Positions 18,120 through 27,048 of a stretch of DNA of 64,000 nucleotides are shown here, one piece after another; within the stretch, counting starts at the first letter, position 1, and each line of letters begins with the position of its first letter. Under the pieces are notes generated by a model. It was not told where the DNA came from. It ran no database searches and was given only the letters and a program-made list of their open reading frames with translations. The stretch is from the NCBI GenBank assembly GCA_963783945.1, contig CAWAPS010000002.1, positions 1,178,001 through 1,242,000 of the forward strand, given 5' to 3'. This DNA is from CAWAPS01 sp963783945. GTDB lineage: Bacteria > Actinomycetota > Acidimicrobiia > Acidimicrobiales > Palsa-688. The translations under genes were made by a program, and so were the position numbers.

Positions 18120-19769
18120 GTGACAGACGTCGAAGAGTCCTGGGGGGACGAGTGGGACCGAGTGGCCGATGTCGTCGTTGTCGGTAGTGGGGTGGCCGGA
18201 TTCGCCGCTGCGATAGCAGCGGCCGACGCGGGAGTCTCGGTGATCGTCCTCGAACGCCAGCCCTTGATCGGCGGCACGACCGCCAAATCCAGCGGCGCCA
18301 TGTGGATCCCCAACAACCCGTACATGCGGGAAGCTGGTTTCGTCGATGACCGGGAATCCGGATTGCGGTACCTCGCCCGCGTGGCCCACCCCACCCGCTA
18401 CGCACCCGATGACCCGGCCCTCGGGCTGCCAGAAGAGAAGTTCCGCTTACTGGAAACCTTCTTCGACGACGCCTCTGGCGTGGTCGAGCGCTTGACTTCC
18501 CTGGGCGCTTTGGACGTCGCGCTCATGGATTCTCCCGACTACTTCGCTGCCCTTCCTGAGGACACCGCGCCGGTGGGACGCCTCCTTTACCCGAACCTGC
18601 CGTCCGAATGGTCGGCCGGACCAAGAGGCGGGCAGCTCCTTGTGGACCGCATGTACGAGGCCGCAACTGCTCTCGGTGTCGTCGTCCTTGTCGGGAATCG
18701 AGCGGTACACGTCGTGCGCAACCTCGACGACGAGGTCGTCGGCTTGGAGGTGAGGGTCGGCCGGCGAACGGAACTGATCGGCGGCCGCCGGGGTGTGGTT
18801 TTCTGCTCCGGCGGATTCCTACACAACCGTAAGTTGACCTACGAGTACTTGCGGGGACCGGTCTTGGGCGGCCCTGCGGCGGCGGGCAGCACCGGCGACT
18901 TCGTCGACATCGGCATCGAGGCTGGTGCCCAACTCGGGAACATGAGCCACGCATGGTGGATGCAGGTCGTGGTCGACCTCGTAGCGCGTAACCCGGAAAC
19001 CATCAGGGGCGTCACGTCGCCCTACGGCGACAGCATGGTTATCGTTAACCGATACGGCCGCCGCGTCGTCAACGAGAAGGTTCCCTACAACGAGCGGACT
19101 CAGGTTCATTTTGATTGGGATCCGGTCCGCGGCGAGTACATGAATCATATTTTGATCATGATCTGGGACGACGCCGTCGCCCAAGAACCCGCCCCGAACC
19201 CCCATCTCCGCTACCCGGTTCCCGCGCCGGGCGAGGACTGCGACTTCGTGATCACGGCTGATACATGGAAGGAGCTCGTGTCCGCTATCGAGACCCGCCT
19301 CGATGGCTTGCGCACGACCACTAACGGTTTTGCCCTCGCGCCCACCTTCGGCGATGGGTTGGCCGACACCATCGAGCGCTTTAACAACATGGCCCGTGCT
19401 GGCATCGACGAGGACTTCCATCGAGGTGAGACGCCTCTCGAGAAAAGATGGGCTGGGCGGGCCCGATCCGGACTTCCCTCAGGATCGATGCATCCCTTCC
19501 TCGAGCACGGGCCGTATTATGCAGTGATCCTCGGACCGGGTGCCTTGGACACCAAAGGTGGCCCCGTCATTGACGAGCGGGCCCGAGTGGTGAAGTCGGA
19601 TGGCTCACCTGTGCCAGGGCTGTACGGAGCCGGCAACTGCGTTGCTTCTCCTGCCGGCCAGGCGTACTGGGGGCCGGGGGGAACGATCGGGCCCGCCCTC
19701 GTGTTCGGCTATGTTGCCGGGGCATCCGCAGCCGCCGCCTCGCCACGGCAGCCTAGCCAAGACCGCTGA
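18120..19769 (+). CDS. FAD-dependent oxidoreductase, 3-ketosteroid dehydrogenase/fumarate-reductase-like
   Basis: 549 residues from a GTG. N-terminal FAD-binding motif 'ADVVVVGSGVAGFAAAIAAA' with 'VLERQPLIGGTTAKSSGAM', second dinucleotide segment 'GVVFCSGGFLHNRKL', C-terminal FAD site 'PGLYGAGNCVASPAGQAYW' and 'GGTIGPALVFGYVAG'. Matches the FAD_binding_2 family that includes ketosteroid delta-1 dehydrogenase and related flavoproteins from actinobacteria. Oxidises a CH-CH bond, probably of a steroid-like or alicyclic ketone. The gene is intact; a broken copy of its middle part lies at 13668-14025. Confidence 0.88.
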   Translation: MTDVEESWGDEWDRVADVVVVGSGVAGFAAAIAAADAGVSVIVLERQPLIGGTTAKSSGAMWIPNNPYMREAGFVDDRESGLRYLARVAHPTRYAPDDPALGLPEEKFRLLETFFDDASGVVERLTSLGALDVALMDSPDYFAALPEDTAPVGRLLYPNLPSEWSAGPRGGQLLVDRMYEAATALGVVVLVGNRAVHVVRNLDDEVVGLEVRVGRRTELIGGRRGVVFCSGGFLHNRKLTYEYLRGPVLGGPAAAGSTGDFVDIGIEAGAQLGNMSHAWWMQVVVDLVARNPETIRGVTSPYGDSMVIVNRYGRRVVNEKVPYNERTQVHFDWDPVRGEYMNHILIMIWDDAVAQEPAPNPHLRYPVPAPGEDCDFVITADTWKELVSAIETRLDGLRTTTNGFALAPTFGDGLADTIERFNNMARAGIDEDFHRGETPLEKRWAGRARSGLPSGSMHPFLEHGPYYAVILGPGALDTKGGPVIDERARVVKSDGSPVPGLYGAGNCVASPAGQAYWGPGGTIGPALVFGYVAGASAAAASPRQPSQDR

Positions 19770-19821
19770 CGTCGCCGTCACTGCCCGTTCATGACTGCTG
19801 CCTGAAGGGTATGAATACTTG

Positions 19822-20313
19822 AGGCACTGTTGCGTTGTGAGTGCTCTGGGCGCGGGGCGAAGTTTGGTTGGGGGCGCTGGATCAGATGGCTCCGCCAAGT
19901 TCGTCGAACGCCGCTGCGACCAGAAGATGCCGGTTTCGCTCCTGGACGCCGAGTTCATAGGGCCCGCGACGGAGGTTCTGGATGAATGCATGACCCCCAA
20001 TAATCACCCTCGCGGTCCGGTCGGTTTTAAGTCCACACATGGGCCGTAGTCTCGCTTTGAGATGGCCGTGGTCGCACTCGACCCTGTTGTTGGCGTACCG
20101 CTCGGTGTGGTGGAACGCCGTGGGAAGCAGCTCCGCGATGATGTGGGCGAGGGCTGGGGACAAGTCGGTCGCCACCTCGTCGGGCTGCTCATGAGCGGTC
20201 AGGGCTGCGGTGAAGAACTGTCGGGCCGCGGCGATGTTGCGTCGCTTGGAGACGTATACGTCGACGACCTGGCCATGCTCGTCGACGGCCCGGTAGACGT
20301 AGCGCCAGGCACG
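19822..20313 (-). mobile_element. IS6-family element, 3' end with truncated transposase
   Basis: Minus-strand codons from about 20313 to the stop at 19882 read 'WRYVYRAVDEHGQVVDVYVS', 'EVATDLSPALAHIIAELLP', 'YANNRVECDHGHLKARL' (catalytic Asp and Glu) and 'IIGGHAFIQNLRRG'. The N-terminal half is replaced by dispersed repeat copy B, which joins in frame. GGCACTGTTGCGTT at 19822-19835 is the IS6-type terminal inverted repeat, so the right end of the IS is kept. Not functional. Confidence 0.8.
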
Positions 20314-20318
20314 GGCAG

Positions 20319-20395
20319 GTTGATTCTGGCGGTCATACCTTCTCAACATGCGGAAGTTGTCGGCCCTCGCCACCACCGTGCGCTGATCAATATGG
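20319..20395 (-). repeat. Dispersed repeat, copy B
   Basis: About 75 bases sharing CAACATGCGGAAGTTGTCGG and flanks with copies at 11.4 and 23.8 kb. It abuts the cut end of the IS6 transposase fragment, so the repeat boundary and IS breakpoint coincide. Confidence 0.6.
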
Positions 20396-20728
20396 GTGCT
20401 CAACTGCGGAAGGCACCCACTCCTGACGACCGTGAATGCTGTTCGATTTTGTTGCGATCGCTTCCGTAGACGCCGCTCTCCGGAATCGTCACCCACTCGC
20501 ATAGTCTCTCTTCGCTCCCTCTCCGCTACTCGTGGTCGCCTTCTTGTCGATCTGGGTGACAGCCACCCTGACAATCCTCGGCGTTGTGATGGGGCTGCCG
20601 AGCCTGGGGTTGGCTGGCCCGGTCGTGGCGCCACGCTGCGGGGTAGACCGTAATATCGGATTTGGGGGGCCCTGACTCCGGCGAGCGGCCTGGGGTGATA
20701 CCGTCGTGATCGCGGTTTGGGAGTGATC

Positions 20729-22372
20729 ATGGGAAAGTCACACGAGATCGGTCAGGCATCGCCCCCGCACCAACGGCTGCGCCGCTCGTCCTCGCCCGCC
20801 TCGCCCGAGCACCCATTGCTGTCCCTACAGCAGCAGGTTGGAAATCGGGCATTCACAGCGGCGCTCCGCGCTCCTGGTCGGGGGCCCCATGCCTTGCTCA
20901 TGCTGCAACGCCAGGCCGGGAATCGGGCCGCCGTCGCCGCGGTGCAGCGAAACGGCGGCGGGGAATCGGCTGTGGCTGCTCCTTCCGAAGCGCCGGCGGA
21001 AGAAGCGCTTGGAGCCAACCTCGAAGAGGAGATAGCCCGGCAGGTCGGCCAATTACCTCCCCTGGAGGACGTCCGGGTGACGGAGAACGACGTCCAGGAC
21101 GGCGTCAATGAGGCGAACGCAGTACGTTCCGGGGTCGATGAGTTAGGCGTGAGCCGAAGCGGTGCTCTGGCCGATTGGTCCCGCCGCGAGTTCGCCGACG
21201 GCGGGGAGGTAGACCGGTCAGTGGTCGAGGAACTGCAGGGCGCCCAAGGGGAAGTGGCGCCGTCCCCGGCTGCCAAGCCCGGTCGGGCGGCCCTGGCCTT
21301 GGCGGCAGTGTCCCGGGCGGGCAGGAGAACCGCTGGCGGGGCCCGCTGGCTGGGTGGTCAGGCGGTGGCCGGAGCCCGCTGGGCAGGCAGCAAAGCCATG
21401 GCCGGAGCCCGCTGGGCAGGCAGCAAAGCCATGGCCGGAGCCCGCTGGGCAGGCAGCAAAGCCATGGCCGGAGCCCGCTGGGCAGGCAGCAAAGCCGCAG
21501 CTGGGGCGAGTTGGGTTGGTGAGAAGATCGCTGGTGGGGCCGGCGCAGCGTGGGGCGCGATCAAGAGCGAAAAAGAGAAGCTCAGCACTCCAGAAGGTCG
21601 CCGTGACCGCGGCGGCCAGGCTCAGGCCGTCGGCGGAATTGCCGCACCAATGGGGGGGCACACGGGGGAGCTCATCGACAATCCGGTTACGGAGGGGACA
21701 GCCCACTTGTACGGGCAGTCGGCCGTCGAGCAGGTGCATAAGGCCGGTGAATCGATGAGCGCGACCTCAACCACGTTGGAGCATCCCGACGAGTTCGCCC
21801 ATTCCTTTACCTCCGGCGCGGCCGAAGCGCTCCACGCGGTGGCTTCGGTGGTGGGCATTTTCTTCTCTGCCTTCAAGGCAGCCCTTGATTTTCGGTCGCT
21901 GGTGAGCTCGATTCGGGTCTATCGGGCTCTCAAGCAGGCCAGGGCATCCACGCGGGTTCTGGGTTCCAGTCCAGCGCTCGTCGAGGCGGTGGAGTATGCC
22001 ATGAAGCAAAAGTATGAGAAGATTTTCAAGCGGGCGTTCGGCGTCGTCGTGGCCTTGGCGACCCTCGGCCTCGGTCTAGCCGTGCTGATTGCCAATCCTG
22101 TCGGAGCCAGCCTGGCCGCGGTGATCATCGGCGGTATCGGCGCCAGTATGTTTTTGTACAAGATCGGCCGGAAGTACTGGAAGAAGTGGGGCACGAATAC
22201 CCTCGGCCAGAAGCGCACGGACATGGCGAAGCATCTGTACAACCAGATGCGGACCCGTGATGTGCTCGCCCTAGAGGCGGTGCGGTCGTTGCACCTGGAT
22301 CCCGAGGCGGTGGCGGCGGCCGGGGCGACCAAAGGTCCGAGGCTGATCTTCCGCAAACTCAAGTCCGCCTGA
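20729..22372 (+). CDS. Large repeat-containing membrane-active protein with duplicated LQ-GN motif (possible contractile-injection-system cargo)
   Basis: 547 residues from an ATG at 20729 with GGGAG six bases upstream. Residues 29-46 'HPLLSLQQQVGNRAFTAA' and 54-72 'HALLMLQRQAGNRAAVAAV' are two copies of the LQ(R)xxGNxA motif, which I associate from memory with actinobacterial DUF4157 and extracellular contractile injection system (eCIS) cargo proteins. Residues 204-269 are six 11-residue repeats of the type GARWAGSKAMA, suited to an 11/3 amphipathic helix. Hydrophobic helices lie at 366-388 and 436-477, followed by a basic C-terminus. No signal peptide. Intact; a terminator follows. Function unknown; a secreted pore-former or membrane effector is inference. 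No eCIS structural gene is in the window. Confidence 0.75.
   Translation: MGKSHEIGQASPPHQRLRRSSSPASPEHPLLSLQQQVGNRAFTAALRAPGRGPHALLMLQRQAGNRAAVAAVQRNGGGESAVAAPSEAPAEEALGANLEEEIARQVGQLPPLEDVRVTENDVQDGVNEANAVRSGVDELGVSRSGALADWSRREFADGGEVDRSVVEELQGAQGEVAPSPAAKPGRAALALAAVSRAGRRTAGGARWLGGQAVAGARWAGSKAMAGARWAGSKAMAGARWAGSKAMAGARWAGSKAAAGASWVGEKIAGGAGAAWGAIKSEKEKLSTPEGRRDRGGQAQAVGGIAAPMGGHTGELIDNPVTEGTAHLYGQSAVEQVHKAGESMSATSTTLEHPDEFAHSFTSGAAEALHAVASVVGIFFSAFKAALDFRSLVSSIRVYRALKQARASTRVLGSSPALVEAVEYAMKQKYEKIFKRAFGVVVALATLGLGLAVLIANPVGASLAAVIIGGIGASMFLYKIGRKYWKKWGTNTLGQKRTDMAKHLYNQMRTRDVLALEAVRSLHLDPEAVAAAGATKGPRLIFRKLKSA
21371..21502 (+). repeat. 33-bp in-gene tandem repeat, four near-identical units
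   Basis: Units begin at 21371, 21404, 21437 and 21470. The first three are identical over 33 bases; the fourth differs in its last codons. Each encodes GARWAGSKAMA. Near-identity at the DNA level points to recent expansion by slippage or recombination. Confidence 0.95.
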
Positions 22373-22396
22373 GGTGGAGAGCTAATTGGTGCCCTG

Positions 22397-22426
22397 GCCC
22401 ACGGAGGGTCTGCGCTTGGGCTTTTT
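22397..22426 (+). terminator. Rho-independent-like terminator
   Basis: GCCCA at 22397-22401 pairs with TGGGC at 22417-22421, followed directly by TTTTT. Located 25 bases after the stop of the 547-residue gene. Confidence 0.5.
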
Positions 22427-22479
22427 GTTACTCTCGGCGCCTACTCGTCGGATGCGCGTCATCTGGAACGCACGCGTCA

Positions 22480-23006
22480 AGACCTTTGTCTCCTAAATGG
22501 CACGTAGCTGGTCGACCTCATCTTCGAGAACCACGACGGTCTTGATACCGAGTGGAAGCGAATGTTTCCCCTTCGCCAGGTTCTTGCAGTCGACCGCGAC
22601 ACCGAAGGCGCCTGACACAACCGTCGGCCAAGCCAGAACGCGCACCTTTGGCTTTGCCCGACAGTGCGGCACGCGCTGCGCTCTCGGCGTCGAGCGGGTC
22701 GGACTTGCCTGAGCGGTAACGGTCCTGGCGGTCGGAGCGGTCCACCTCGACCACCCTCACCCCCGCCGCGGTCAAATGTCGGGTCAGGCCGGCGCCGTAA
22801 CTGCCGGTGCCCTCCACTCCGACGAGTCCGACCGGACCGAACGAACGCAGCCAGGCCAACACACGGCCGTAGCCGGCCGGAGTGGTCGGGAAACTCTTGG
22901 TGCCGACCAGGCCGCCGATATGGTTGAGCGCGGCGGCGACATGCGCGTCGGCGTGGGTGTCCACGCCGCCGGTGACGGTAGATGTCTCTACGATGGTCAA
23001 GGCCAT
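22480..23006 (-). pseudogene. IS110-family transposase, N-terminal remnant
   Basis: From an ATG at 23006: 'GGVDTHADAHVAAALNHIGG' (first Asp of the DEDD RuvC-like site), 'GVEGTGSYGAGLTRHL', 'RVVEVDRSDRQDRYRSGKSD', 'PLDAESAARAALSGKAKG'. After about 110 residues the sequence loses the family pattern and the C-terminal serine domain is missing, so the element is dead. Confidence 0.8.
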
Positions 23007-23554
23007 CCCTTTCTTGGTTGAGGGGTGGCATGCACCCGCTGGCCGACCGGACCTGTGAACCCCGACCTCTTGTCCAGGACGGGCGGATCAGAACGGCGTC
23101 ACCGGTGGATGCCGGGAATGATTCCTGGGTCCCGGTCGACGGATCGATCACAAGACAGCCGGCCGGCGTCGACCGGTTCGCAGGTCAGACCGAGACCCAG
23201 GACTCCCGACCATACGCCCCCTACCAACTCACCGGCAGGGATGGTGGTCTGAAGCACAACCTCATTCTCCATGCCGGTTCCGAGCGCGGTCGCTGAGCCC
23301 TCCGGGGGCCCCGAGTCGCTCGGCCGCAGCCGGACGTCGCTTCGGCTAGAAACCCAGTCGAAGGGCTCGACGACGGAGGCCCGTGATCCTCTTATCCGCT
23401 CGGTCCTGACGCCGCCATGTCCACGATCGGCTGGTTGAGCCTGATCCCGCCGGTCGAACCGAAGAACCGGGCGTCACCGAAGGTGAATATTCCCCCGTCG
23501 GAAGCCACCAGTCAGCCCATCTGTGCATAAGCGTTGTCCCCGGTCGCCCAGCCC
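23007..23554 (+). other. No gene; upstream flank of IS110 remnant
   Basis: Non-coding sequence that in an intact IS110 element would include the left end and bridge-RNA region. I could not identify a definite structured RNA or element end by eye. Confidence 0.35.
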
Positions 23555-23842
23555 ACTGTCCTTCACAGCCACTTCGAGTGACGGGGAGGCCGCCCAATAG
23601 GTAGCCGTTGGTGGGCAGTCAGTGGGCAACTTCTGGTGGCCGCCTACGGTGGTAGGGGCCACGCTCCCCAAGCGGACCTAGTCCCACCGGTGAGACTGGC
23701 CACTCCGACAGAGGCCTGAGAACGTTGGGTCCTGCCGAGTGGTGCGGCGACCGTGACTTCCGTATGAGTTCGTTCTGACGGTCATACCCTGTCAACATGC
23801 GGAAGTTCTCGGCCCTCGCCACCACCGTGAGCTGATCAAGCT
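23555..23842 (-). repeat. Dispersed repeat, copy C
   Basis: The core at 23768-23842 (CAACATGCGGAAGTTCTCGG and flanks) matches copies A and B. Left-hand patches (CACTGTCCTTCACAGCCACTT near 23561-23582) match copy A but with different spacing, so A and C are two diverged copies of one longer element. Confidence 0.55.
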
Positions 23843-24366
23843 GGATCGTTCCGAAGAAATGTGACAGCCACACTCCGTACCAGTCGCCGCAGTCGTGGAG
23901 GCCCCGCCCGAGACGTTCCGCCGAACGGCCGATTCCTTGGGGCTTGCTCGGGCGTCCGCCACCATCAGTCCGCCGTCCTTCTGGGGCACCTCGCGGGGGT
24001 GCCAAGCGCCTCGATGCTAAATATGTCACGCGCCGCCGGGGTCACCCCTCGCGGCAACTCGGGGATGCCTCAAGCGCCCGGAGCGGAGCGCGTTTTGGGG
24101 CTACCAGCGAACTTGGACGAAGGCGCGGATCGCCGGTTCTGAGCGGCGACGTTGGCCCGGGAGGACCCTGCAGGGCGCGATTATGCCGTCCTTCGCCCAA
24201 AGCGACGTTTGAGCAGCGACTCAGACCTTGCTAGGGCCGAGCTACGCCGGGTGAGTTCGGTCAGGAGGAGTTGACCTCCAACTCGAAGCCCACTTCGTCC
24301 ACCGGCGGACCTCTCGACGATGACGAAGTACGCCGAGATTTCGAGGCGTTGTCGCCCGAGTCGCGC
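23843..24366 (+). other. No recognisable gene
   Basis: Sequence between the repeat and the IS6 left end. Frames up to about 95 codons on the plus strand show no family motif. Confidence 0.35.
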
Positions 24367-25191
24367 GGCTCTGTTGCATTGCCTGGTCGGGCTGGGTGGC
24401 GTGAGGCTGTTGGCATGGAACCCGTCGTCACTGCTACCTGGTCGAAGTCGAAAGATCGGCCGTCGCGGGGTACAGGTTCCCGTCTGATGTGATCTTGCTG
24501 GCGGTCCGCTGGTATCTGCGCTTCGGGCTGTCGTACCGGGATCTCGAGGAGCTGCTGGGCGAGCGTGGAATCGAGGTCGACCATGTCACGCTGTACCGTT
24601 GGGTCCGCCACTTCACCCCTCTGGCCGTCGAGGCCGCCGGCCCGTGCCGACACACAGCCGGTGTCCGCTGGTTTGTCGACGAGACGTATGTGAAAGTCGC
24701 TGGGGTGTGGCGATACGTGTACCGGGCGGTCGATGAGCACGGCCAGGTGATCGACGTTGTCGTGTCGGTCCGGCGGGATATCGCGGCTGCACGAAGGTTC
24801 TTTGTCCGGATGCTGGCGGTCCACGAACACCCGGAGGAGGTCACTACCGACCTCGCACCGGCTCTTGCTGCGGTCATCGCTGAGCTCCTACCAGCGGCTG
24901 TGCATGACACCGAGCAGTACGCGAACAACCGGATGGAATGTGACCATGGGAAACTCAAGGCTCGCCTGCGGCCGATGCGCGGCCTGAAGACTTTTCGGTC
25001 AGCGAGGACAATCATCGGAGGTCATGCCTTCATCCAGAACCTGCGGCGCGGCCACTATGAACTCGGGCTCGAAGCCTGACACAGCCGTCTCCGCGTCGCA
25101 GCCGCCTTCGGCGAACTCGCCCGAGCCATCTGACTTCCCGGGCTGGACCCGCAGCTCACCGCGGCGAAGCGACCGCCAACGCAACAGAGCC
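24367..25191 (+). mobile_element. IS6-family insertion sequence, near complete
   Basis: Bounded by GGCTCTGTTGCATT at 24367-24380 and the complement of GGCTCTGTTGCGTT at 25178-25191, the characteristic IS6 terminal repeats. Length 825 bp. The eight bases outside each end (AGTCGCGC and AGTTAGAC) do not match, so there is no target duplication, as after recombination between two copies or old decay. Confidence 0.85.
24489..25079 (+). CDS. IS6-family transposase
   Basis: 197 residues from GTG 24489: 'ILLAVRWYLRFGLSYRDLEE', then 'GVRWFVDETYVKVAGVWRYV' (first catalytic Asp), 'EEVTTDLAPALAAVIAELLP' (second Asp) and 'YANNRMECDHGKLKARLRPM' (Glu). The usual lead-in 'GYRFPSDV' is present in the same frame just upstream of the GTG, but without an earlier start codon, so the first 10-20 residues may be lost. 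All DDE residues are intact; it could still be active if translation starts at 24489. Confidence 0.88.
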   Translation: MILLAVRWYLRFGLSYRDLEELLGERGIEVDHVTLYRWVRHFTPLAVEAAGPCRHTAGVRWFVDETYVKVAGVWRYVYRAVDEHGQVIDVVVSVRRDIAAARRFFVRMLAVHEHPEEVTTDLAPALAAVIAELLPAAVHDTEQYANNRMECDHGKLKARLRPMRGLKTFRSARTIIGGHAFIQNLRRGHYELGLEA

Positions 25192-25455
25192 AGTTAGACA
25201 AGTCCGGGCAATTTGGGAGAGAACGCCATCAGGGCGGTAGCTGGCCTTTGCTTCGAGCGGCTAACTTCCCAGCGGTCACTGGCCAGGAACCCATGAAGAG
25301 CGACATGTGGAGTGCCCACTTGTCGCCTCGGGCCGTCCCGAGGCCTTCACCATGCGTGGTCGGCTTGGGCCAGTTCAAGTCGTAGCCCTGGGGCCGAGTG
25401 AAGGTGTTCATTCCCAGATCGGACTCAAGTTCGATGACTTCGTAGGTAACTCGCA

Positions 25456-26637
25456 TTATCCCGACGTAACGCTGAGACCGGCCAGGCTGCCACGGGGAGG
25501 AAGTCGAGTGATATGACCGGCGAGGACTGCTTCGAGGGCGGCTCTGGTCCGGTCGTGAGTGTCTGGTAACAGATAGCCGTAGACCCGTTCGGTGAAGCCG
25601 GCGTCTCCGTGGCCGGCCCATCGGGCGACGGTCAGGCGGTCAGCACCGGCCGCGATCCACAAGGCGACGGCAGTGTGGCGAAGCGAGTGCGGTGTGGGCT
25701 GGGGGTCGGCCAGCCGTGCGGCTTCGACAGCAGCAGCCCAGACCCTGTTTCTCCAGTTGCCGGGGTCCATCGGGACACCTCTCGGGCCAGCGAAGAGCGG
25801 GTCGGCTGGGCCTAGACCGCGCTCGGCGATGTGCCTGGCGATGCGTTGCGCCAGGGGGTCGGTCAGAGTCGGGACGACCCGCTCGCCGTTGCAGGTCTTC
25901 GGTTGGTGAAGCTGCCGGCGGGCGCTGTCCCCCGACACTCGCATCGGAACGCCGACGGCGGTGGCGCGCACCCTCACCTCCCTCGCGGCGAGGTTCAGAT
26001 CACCGACGGTGAGCGCGGCCAGCTCCCCGATTCTTAGGCCGGTCTGCGCGGCGAAGGGAATGACCAGACGCCAGTGGGGGTCGATGGCGGCCTCCAGACG
26101 GGCCAGCTCCGCCAAGGCCAGGAATCGTCGTTCGACTTGATCGGGGCGGGGTGGTTTCACCCCGGCGGCCGGGGAGGCGCCGATCAGCCCTTCGGCCACG
26201 GCGTCGTTGAGACATTTCTTCAATACGACGAGACAGCGTGTGACCGTAGCCGCCGCGTAGTCATCGACCAGGTCGGCCACCCATCGGGCGATGTCGCTCC
26301 TACGTAGCCCGGCCAGTTTTACTATTCCGAAGACCGGTTCGATCTGGCAGGCCCAGATCGATTCGTCCCTGGCGCGGGTGGAATCGACGACCTGTCGGGT
26401 TTCCATCCATTTCTCCCACCAGTCGCAGAGAAGAGTGCGCCCGCCGGTCGGGTCGGCGGTACCTCCCCGTCTCCTTTCCCTGAGTCTCTCCTGCCGCTCC
26501 GCGTTGACCTCGGCGGCTGTGTCGAACGACTCGGATCGTTGCCGACCTGTCGCGTCCCGCCAGAACGCCTCGTAGGTAACCGACCCAGTAGGCCAGACAC
26601 GTTTACGGGCACCGGGCGGAAGGCGTCGGGCGCTCAC
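25456..26637 (-). CDS. int: Site-specific integrase (tyrosine recombinase)
   Basis: 393 residues. N-terminal arm-binding domain ('GSVTYEAFWRDATGRQRSES'), core-binding domain (about 65-160), catalytic domain with Arg202 ('TGLRIGELAAL'), His317 and Arg320 ('TPHSLRHTAVAL'), His343 ('WAGHGDAGF') and Tyr353 ('ERVYGYLLPD'). A phage or integrative-element integrase of the actinobacterial type. The stop of the excisionase gene lies 12 bases upstream, so they form one unit. Together with the tRNA-Ile half at 27049 this marks an integrated element or its scar. All catalytic residues are present. Confidence 0.93.
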   Translation of the reverse strand: MSARRLPPGARKRVWPTGSVTYEAFWRDATGRQRSESFDTAAEVNAERQERLRERRRGGTADPTGGRTLLCDWWEKWMETRQVVDSTRARDESIWACQIEPVFGIVKLAGLRRSDIARWVADLVDDYAAATVTRCLVVLKKCLNDAVAEGLIGASPAAGVKPPRPDQVERRFLALAELARLEAAIDPHWRLVIPFAAQTGLRIGELAALTVGDLNLAAREVRVRATAVGVPMRVSGDSARRQLHQPKTCNGERVVPTLTDPLAQRIARHIAERGLGPADPLFAGPRGVPMDPGNWRNRVWAAAVEAARLADPQPTPHSLRHTAVALWIAAGADRLTVARWAGHGDAGFTERVYGYLLPDTHDRTRAALEAVLAGHITRLPPRGSLAGLSVTSG

Positions 26638-26649
26638 GACACCAGCCGG

Positions 26650-26883
26650 TCACGAGTACGCGGCCGTCCCCTTCTTCCGTCCAACGAGGGGGTGAGAAAC
26701 GGCGGCGGGGATCGACTCGGCTTCCAGCCAGTCGGTCACGTCCTCCGGCCGGAACCGGACCTCCTTGCCGACCCGGACGAAGCGGATGCGGTGCTCGCGG
26801 GTGAGCCGGTAGACGAAGTGTTTCGACACCGACAGGTAGCCGGCAAGACGGTCAATGTCCCACAGCTCAGGAAGGTCATTCAC
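26650..26883 (-). CDS. xis: Excisionase (HTH_17, MerR-like helix-turn-helix)
   Basis: 77 residues from a GTG at 26881-26883: 'LPELWDIDRLAGYLSVSKHF', 'VYRLTREHRIRFVRVGKEVR', 'FRPEDVTDWLEAESI'. This is the winged-helix excisionase fold used to direct excision by tyrosine integrases. It precedes the integrase by 12 bases. A longer frame continues upstream across the tRNA fragment and is not coding. No strong ribosome binding site is visible. Confidence 0.85.
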   Translation of the reverse strand: MNDLPELWDIDRLAGYLSVSKHFVYRLTREHRIRFVRVGKEVRFRPEDVTDWLEAESIPAAVSHPLVGRKKGTAAYS

Positions 26884-27048
26884 ACCGTCTCGCTCTGCTT
26901 CGAGGTGCTCACGCCCCTTGCGCGCAGTACGTGAGTCACCGTTTAGCCAGCGGTGATGCTGGCGCGACGCTGGCGAAGGGCGGTCGGTCGCCGTCTCCGA
27001 CTCCCAGCCTCTGAGCACGTAATCCCTAATCACAGGGGGTCTTTGCTC

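Noticed and set aside
21371..21502. Short regular repeats that could suggest a CRISPR array
   Set aside because: Units are contiguous without spacers, are a multiple of three, and lie in frame within a long coding sequence; this is a protein repeat.
20729..22372. A complete contractile injection system locus
   Set aside because: No sheath, tube, baseplate or AAA+ gene of such systems occurs anywhere in the window; only the possible cargo protein is present.
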